Below the pieces are notes generated by a model. That model saw only the letters and a list, made by a program, of their open reading frames with translations, had not been told where the DNA came from and did not search any database. The translations under genes and the position numbers were made by a program. From Phycisphaerales bacterium UBA2396 (GTDB lineage: Bacteria > Planctomycetota > Phycisphaerae > Phycisphaerales > UBA1924), in NCBI GenBank assembly GCA_002343325.1, contig DDSG01000022.1:1-9434 (forward strand): a stretch of DNA of 9,434 bases. The letters run 5' to 3'. Positions 4,954 through 9,434 of this stretch are shown piece after piece; positions within the stretch are counted from its first letter, which is position 1; each line of letters opens with the position of its first letter.

Positions 4954-7900
4954 ATGAGCCAGCACGACACGCCGCGGGATGCGTACCTCAGCCTTCGCCG
5001 ATTCCAGACGTTCTTTCGGGACGTGGTGGAGCCCGGGGTGTGGTCGGGGTCGGTGCCGGTGAGGGTTGCGGTGCACCAGCTCATGGACGCGAAGGCCGAG
5101 CCGATCTCGGCGGAGGAGGCGACGGGGCGGGCGTACACGGAGGTGCCGCTGGGGTGGCGTTGGGGGCCCAAGTGGTCGACGGCGTGGTTTCGCGTGGTGG
5201 GCGAGGTGCCGGCGGCGTGGAGAGGCAGCGCGGTGGCGCTCCGGTTCTCGAGCGGGACGGAAGGGCAGATCTGGTCGGTCCGGTACGGGGGCAGACCTTC
5301 GCACGCGGGGATGACGGCGGTGCGGGGGCTGGACGTGAATCGGGATGCGTACCACCTGACGGCGTCGGCGGCGGGCGGAGAAGCGGTCAAGGCGCTGATC
5401 GAGGCGGCGTGCAATCACCCGTTCGGCGTGGTGGGGTTCGAGTGGGACCACAGCGAGGTGCATGCGCGGTGGAACTCGGAGCATCCGGGCGTGCTGTCGC
5501 GGGCGGAACTGGCGCGGTTCGAGCCGACGGCGTGGGAGCTCAGGCAGCGGTACGCAGTGGCGCTCGGGCTGCTGGAGGAGCTGCCGCTGACGAGCGCGCG
5601 AGCGGGTGAACTGCTGGCGGGGCTGAGGGCGGCGACGAACGCGATCGATCAGGAGAACGTGGCGGGGAGCGCGGCGCGAGCGATGGAGGTGCTGGGGCGT
5701 ATGCTGACGAGCCCGGCGGCGGGGAGCACGACGCGGTGCTTTGCCGTGGGGCACGCGCACCTGGACACGGCGTGGCTTTGGCCGATCCGCGAGACGAAGC
5801 GGAAGGTGCTGCGCACGTTCAGCAACCAGCTCGAGAATCTGGAACGGTTCCCGGGGTATGTGTTCCTGGCGAGCCAGACGCAGCATTATGCGTGGGCGGC
5901 GGAGCGGGACCCGGCGTTGTTCGAGCGGATCCGTCGGCGCGTGGAGGAGGGGCGCTGGGAAGCGGGCGGGGGGATGTGGATCGAGCCGGACGTGAACTGC
6001 GTGAGCGGGGAATCGCTGATCCGGCAGGTGCTGGTGGGCGAGGGGTGGTGGCGGGAGCGGTTTGGGGATCGCGGTGGGCAGCGGTACCTGTACCTGCCGG
6101 ATACGTTCGGGTTTGGGAGCAACCTGCCGCAGATCATGAGGCATTGCGGGCTGGACACGTTCATCACGAACAAGCTGCACTGGTGGCAGCACACGACATT
6201 CCCGCACACCACGTTCGTGTGGCGCGGGATCGACGGGTCGTGGGTGATCGGGCACAACACGCCGGGGCGGGATTACAACGCGACGAACACGCCGAAGGAA
6301 CTGAGGCGCGGAGAGGAGCACCATCGGCAGAAGGACGCGGTGCCGACGGAGGGGACCCGGCGAGGGGCGGCGTGGTTGCAGCCCTTTGGGTTCGGGGACG
6401 GCGGGGGCGGAGCGACGGATTGGTCGGTGAGGTTCGCGGAGCTGGCGGCGGACTGCGACGGGCTGCCGAGGGTGGGGTTCTCGCGTGTGGATGCGTTCTG
6501 CGAAGAGCTGCACGAGGGGCATCGTCGCGGGGCGGCGTATCCGGAGTGGATCGGCGAGCTGGACATGGAGATCCACCGGGGCACGCTGACGACGCAGGGG
6601 GCGGTGAAGGCGGGGAACCGGCGGTGTGAGGAGTCCTTGAGGATCGCGGAGATCGCGATGGCGAGCGAGGGCGAGAGGCCGGGCGATCGTGCGGGGATGG
6701 CGATGGCGTGGCGGCTCACGCTGCTCAATCAGTTCCACGACATTCTGCCGGGGTCGTCGATCGGGTGGGTGTACGAGGATGCGGGGCGTGACCAGACGGA
6801 AGCGGAAGGGCTGGCCGAGGGGATCGCGGAGAGGGGGCTTTCGCGGATGGCGTCGCGCGTGGGTGGGCCGCTGGTGGCGTTCAACCCGACCTCGTCGACG
6901 TTTTCGGGCGTGGCCGAGGGGCCCGAGGGTCCGGTGTGGGTCGAGGGTGTGCCGGCTCTGGGTGTGGCGAGCGTGCGCGGGAAACCGAGCGACACGGCCG
7001 GGGCGAGGGAGGTCGAGGGCGGGTGCGAGGTGTGGAACGGGCGCATTCGGGCGAGGATTGATGGGAAGACCGGTCGGCTGGTGTCGCTCACGGGCCCGGG
7101 AGGCGAGTGCCTGGAGCACGGGGCGGGGCCGGAGATGTACGAGGACAGGCCGATCATGTGGGACGCGTGGGATGTGGATCACTACTACCCGGAGAAGCCG
7201 CTGGGGAGTGGCGTGGTGCGATCGGTGCGGGTAGTGGAAGGCGGGCCGCTGCGGGCGGCGGTGGAGGTTCGTCGGACGCTGCGCGGCGAGGACGAGATGG
7301 TGGAGCGGTACGAGGTTCGGGCGGGTTCGGGGCGTGTGGATGTGCGCGTGCGGGTGGCGTGGTCGGCGCGGCACGTGGTGCTTCGGTACGAGGCGCGTTC
7401 GCGGCTTGATCTGACATCGCGGTGCGAGCACGCGGTGCACCTCGGGCATCAGGCGAGGCCGACGTCGCGCAACACCGCCCACGAGCGGGCGCGGTTCGAG
7501 TTTCCGGCGCAGGGGTGGGTGGATGTGTCGCGGCACGGCCTGGGGCTTGCGATGCTGAGCGACTGCAAGTTTGGATTCTCGGCGTGGAGCGAGGGGCGGA
7601 CGCACCGGGTGGGCGTGTCGCTGCTGCGCGGGCCGACGTTCCCGGATCCCTCGGCGGACATCGGCGAGCACGAGATGACGGTGAGCCTGATGCCTCACGG
7701 GGGCGACTGGCGTGCGGCTGGGGTTCTGGAGGAGTCAGAGGGGTTGCGTTCGCCCGTGCGGGTGATGCGTGGCGGGGGCGGGACGCTGGGTGCATGGTCG
7801 CCGATCGAACTGTCGGGGAACGGGCGAGCGGCGGTGATGGCACTCAAGCCGGCGGAGCGTGGCGGGGGCACGGTGCTGCGTCTGCACGAGGCGTGGGGGC

Positions 7901-8067
7901 GGCACGACGAGGTGGCGATCCGCTGGAACGTGCCGGCGGCGAGCGTGGTGGCGACGGACGGGCTCGAAAGGCCGCTCGACACGGCGCGTCCGGACCAAAG
8001 CCACGCGGGCGGGGTGACGCGCGTGACGCTGAGGCCTTTCGAGATCGTGACGCTGCTGGCGCGGTAG
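4954..8067 (+). CDS. GH38 alpha-mannosidase
   Basis: A 1037-residue class II alpha-mannosidase that hydrolyses terminal alpha-linked mannose with retention, using a zinc ion. Residues 1-250 form the N-terminal beta-domain typical of the long AMS1-like members. The catalytic barrel begins with GHAHLDTAWLWP (266-277), whose His269 and Asp271 are expected zinc ligands. LPDTFGFGSNLPQI (381-394) holds the nucleophile and zinc ligand Asp383. LNQFHDILPGSS (591-602) supplies the last zinc ligand, His595. The C-terminal beta-sandwich region carries conserved MYEDRP and WDAWD (about 728-742), and further on RPTSRNTAHERARFEFPA, DCKFGF and LLRGPTFPDPSAD. All key residues are present and the length is normal for the family, so it should be active. 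There is no signal peptide or membrane segment, so it is probably cytoplasmic and acts on imported oligosaccharides. ATG 4954 gives a leaderless-looking start. The gene is convergent with proS and separated from it by three bases. Confidence 0.95.
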   Translation: MSQHDTPRDAYLSLRRFQTFFRDVVEPGVWSGSVPVRVAVHQLMDAKAEPISAEEATGRAYTEVPLGWRWGPKWSTAWFRVVGEVPAAWRGSAVALRFSSGTEGQIWSVRYGGRPSHAGMTAVRGLDVNRDAYHLTASAAGGEAVKALIEAACNHPFGVVGFEWDHSEVHARWNSEHPGVLSRAELARFEPTAWELRQRYAVALGLLEELPLTSARAGELLAGLRAATNAIDQENVAGSAARAMEVLGRMLTSPAAGSTTRCFAVGHAHLDTAWLWPIRETKRKVLRTFSNQLENLERFPGYVFLASQTQHYAWAAERDPALFERIRRRVEEGRWEAGGGMWIEPDVNCVSGESLIRQVLVGEGWWRERFGDRGGQRYLYLPDTFGFGSNLPQIMRHCGLDTFITNKLHWWQHTTFPHTTFVWRGIDGSWVIGHNTPGRDYNATNTPKELRRGEEHHRQKDAVPTEGTRRGAAWLQPFGFGDGGGGATDWSVRFAELAADCDGLPRVGFSRVDAFCEELHEGHRRGAAYPEWIGELDMEIHRGTLTTQGAVKAGNRRCEESLRIAEIAMASEGERPGDRAGMAMAWRLTLLNQFHDILPGSSIGWVYEDAGRDQTEAEGLAEGIAERGLSRMASRVGGPLVAFNPTSSTFSGVAEGPEGPVWVEGVPALGVASVRGKPSDTAGAREVEGGCEVWNGRIRARIDGKTGRLVSLTGPGGECLEHGAGPEMYEDRPIMWDAWDVDHYYPEKPLGSGVVRSVRVVEGGPLRAAVEVRRTLRGEDEMVERYEVRAGSGRVDVRVRVAWSARHVVLRYEARSRLDLTSRCEHAVHLGHQARPTSRNTAHERARFEFPAQGWVDVSRHGLGLAMLSDCKFGFSAWSEGRTHRVGVSLLRGPTFPDPSADIGEHEMTVSLMPHGGDWRAAGVLEESEGLRSPVRVMRGGGGTLGAWSPIELSGNGRAAVMALKPAERGGGTVLRLHEAWGRHDEVAIRWNVPAASVVATDGLERPLDTARPDQSHAGGVTRVTLRPFEIVTLLAR

Positions 8068-8070
8068 GGG

Positions 8071-9434
8071 TCAGGCGTTGAGGACGGCGAGGGTGCGGGC
8101 GACGACGGCGTCGAGGGGGACGACGTCGGCCTTGCCCTGGGCGTCGGCGCGGAGCTTGAACTCCACGCCGCCGGCGTCGAGGGCCTTGTCGCCCAGGGTG
8201 AGTCGGACCGGAATGCCGAGCAGGTCGGCGTCCTTGAACTTGACGCCCGGGCGTTCGTCGCGGTCGTCGAGGAGGACGTCGACGCCCTGCCCGTTGAGGG
8301 CGCAGGCGATCTCGCCGGCGGCTTTCTGCTGGCGCGGGTCGTCGGGCTTCATGAGGGTGATGAGGACGTGGTAGGGCGCGATGGCGGCGGGCCAGCGGAT
8401 GCCGTTCTCGTCGTGGTTCTGTTCGACGGCGGCGGCCATGGTGCGTGAGACACCGATGCCGTAGCACCCCATGATGACAGTTCGCTTCTGCTGCTTGTCG
8501 TCGAGGACGGCGAGACCCATGGCCTCGGAGTACTTGGTGCCGAGCTTGAAGATGTGTCCGACCTCGATGCCGCGACCTGTGACGAGCTTGGCGTCGGCTC
8601 GCGGGGAGGGGTCGCCTTCGACGGCGTTGCGCAAGTCGCCGACGATGACGCGGGCGGGGTCGTCGAGCACGGGGCCGACGTCGCGGCGCCAATTGAAGTG
8701 CTTGACGTGGTGATCGGGCTTGTCGGCGCCGGAGGCCCAGAACCCGCCGAGCGAGGCGTCGGCGTCGATGAGGAGGAGGACGCCGGGCACGGTGTTGACG
8801 ACGCGCGGGGAGACGTAGCCGACGGCGAAACCGGCCTTCTTGGCCTCGTCGATGTTGGCGAGCGCGACCGGGCCGCCCGCCAGAGCCTTGACCTTGCCCT
8901 CGTTGACCTCATGGTCGCCTCGAACGACGGCGACGACAAACGTGCCGGGGTTGGCGAGTGAGGAGAAGACGATGGTCTTGAGCATGCGGTCGGGCTTGAC
9001 CTTCATGAACTTGCCGACCTCCTCGATGCCGGGGAGGTTGGGGGTGTGAACCTCGGTGAGGTCGCCGGTGGGCGGCTCCTGGAAGGTGCCGCGGGGGCGC
9101 GGGCCGATCTCGCACTTCTCGACGTTGGCGGCGTAGCCCGAGACGGGGCACTTGAGGACGGTGTCTTCGCCGGAGGCGCAGTTGACCATGAATTCGTGAG
9201 AGGCCGAGCCGCCGATGGGCCCAGATTCGGCCTCGACGGCGGTGAAATCAAGCCCGCAGCGGCGGTAGACGTTGGAGTAGGCGGTGAACATCTTGTCGTA
9301 GGTTTTGTTGAGCCCGCCGGGGCCTTCGATGTTCATGTGGAAGGAGTATGCGTCCTTCATGATGAACTCGCGGCAGCGCAGGAGGCCGGCGCGGGGGCGG
9401 GCCTCGTCGCGGAACTTGGTCTGGATCTGGTAGA
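8071..9434 (-). CDS. proS: Prolyl-tRNA synthetase, 3' part (N-terminus beyond window)
   Basis: Class II synthetase that charges tRNA-Pro with proline. The reading frame stays open to the right edge (first complete codon 9432-9430), so about 453 C-terminal residues are visible and roughly the first 130 are missing. Class II motif 2 is visible at once: QTKFRDEARPR (visible residues 4-14), followed by MKDAYSFH. It continues with SGPIGGSASHEFMV. The bacterial-type insertion (editing) domain comes next, with HTPNLPGIEEVGKFMKVKPD, Lys152 in RMLKT at the expected editing lysine, and GDHEVNEGK. Motif 3 is GCYGIGVSR (322-330), then EQNHDENGIRWPAAIAP. The HGTP anticodon-binding domain fills about 356-453, with LLDDRDERPGVKFKDADLLG. 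It is the E. coli-like form with editing domain, not the archaeal/eukaryotic type. Cysteines in KCPVSGYAANVEKCE are a minor family variation. Codons end mostly in C, unlike the plus-strand genes. Its promoter is outside the window. Confidence 0.97.
   Translation of the reverse strand, partial: YQIQTKFRDEARPRAGLLRCREFIMKDAYSFHMNIEGPGGLNKTYDKMFTAYSNVYRRCGLDFTAVEAESGPIGGSASHEFMVNCASGEDTVLKCPVSGYAANVEKCEIGPRPRGTFQEPPTGDLTEVHTPNLPGIEEVGKFMKVKPDRMLKTIVFSSLANPGTFVVAVVRGDHEVNEGKVKALAGGPVALANIDEAKKAGFAVGYVSPRVVNTVPGVLLLIDADASLGGFWASGADKPDHHVKHFNWRRDVGPVLDDPARVIVGDLRNAVEGDPSPRADAKLVTGRGIEVGHIFKLGTKYSEAMGLAVLDDKQQKRTVIMGCYGIGVSRTMAAAVEQNHDENGIRWPAAIAPYHVLITLMKPDDPRQQKAAGEIACALNGQGVDVLLDDRDERPGVKFKDADLLGIPVRLTLGDKALDAGGVEFKLRADAQGKADVVPLDAVVARTLAVLNA

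Noticed and set aside
4759..7698. A very long open frame (about 979 codons) on the minus strand opposite the mannosidase and the end of the repeat protein gene
   Set aside because: Its translation is dominated by Arg, His and Pro with no domain, as expected for the antisense of G-rich codons. The plus-strand frame has all GH38 catalytic motifs.
7844..8692. A 282-codon open frame on the minus strand spanning the mannosidase end and proS in another frame
   Set aside because: Almost pure Arg/Pro/His low-complexity translation; the true proS frame has motif 3 and the anticodon-binding domain.

Overview
The window is very GC-rich bacterial chromosomal DNA. It most likely comes from a Planctomycetota member, perhaps of the Phycisphaerae. 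This is inferred from the combination of a Tat-exported Gfo/Idh/MocA protein (a family greatly expanded in planctomycetes), a long GH38 alpha-mannosidase, a lone PilT-type ATPase, and the extreme use of G-ending codons. No 16S rRNA or other decisive phylogenetic marker is present, so the assignment is tentative.

Layout from left to right: a complete tRNA-Gly(UCC) gene (24-95); a G/T-rich leader of about 240 bases with two candidate promoters; a small unrecognised, possibly exported protein (334-1047) ending in a strong intrinsic terminator; a PilT-family type IV pilus retraction ATPase (1186-2316); a Tat-exported Gfo/Idh/MocA oxidoreductase-like protein (2429-3814); a short spacer with a possible pseudoknot; a Sec-exported protein made of three tandem carboxypeptidase-regulatory-like (Ig-like) repeats (4013-4861) with its own terminator; a GH38 alpha-mannosidase (4954-8067); and, convergent and only 3 bases away, the 3' part of proS, prolyl-tRNA synthetase (8071-9434, minus strand, 5' end outside the window).

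The plus-strand genes look like separately transcribed units, not one operon. Each is preceded by a plausible sigma70-like promoter (TTG-containing -35, 16-17 base spacer, -10 resembling TAnnnT), and two are separated from the preceding gene by hairpin-plus-T-tract terminators. In both cases the terminator T-tract runs straight into the next gene's -35 box. The mannosidase start codon lies only 6 bases after its -10 box, which suggests a leaderless transcript. The Gfo/Idh/MocA protein and the mannosidase both fit glycan degradation, but they are separated by another gene and have separate promoters, so a joint pathway is not shown.

I found no mobile element, CRISPR array, toxin-antitoxin pair or defence locus, and no convincing undescribed multi-gene system. 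The most noteworthy points are architectural: terminator/promoter overlaps, a likely leaderless gene, a strand-dependent switch in codon third position (G-ending on plus, C-ending on minus), and the three-repeat exported protein.
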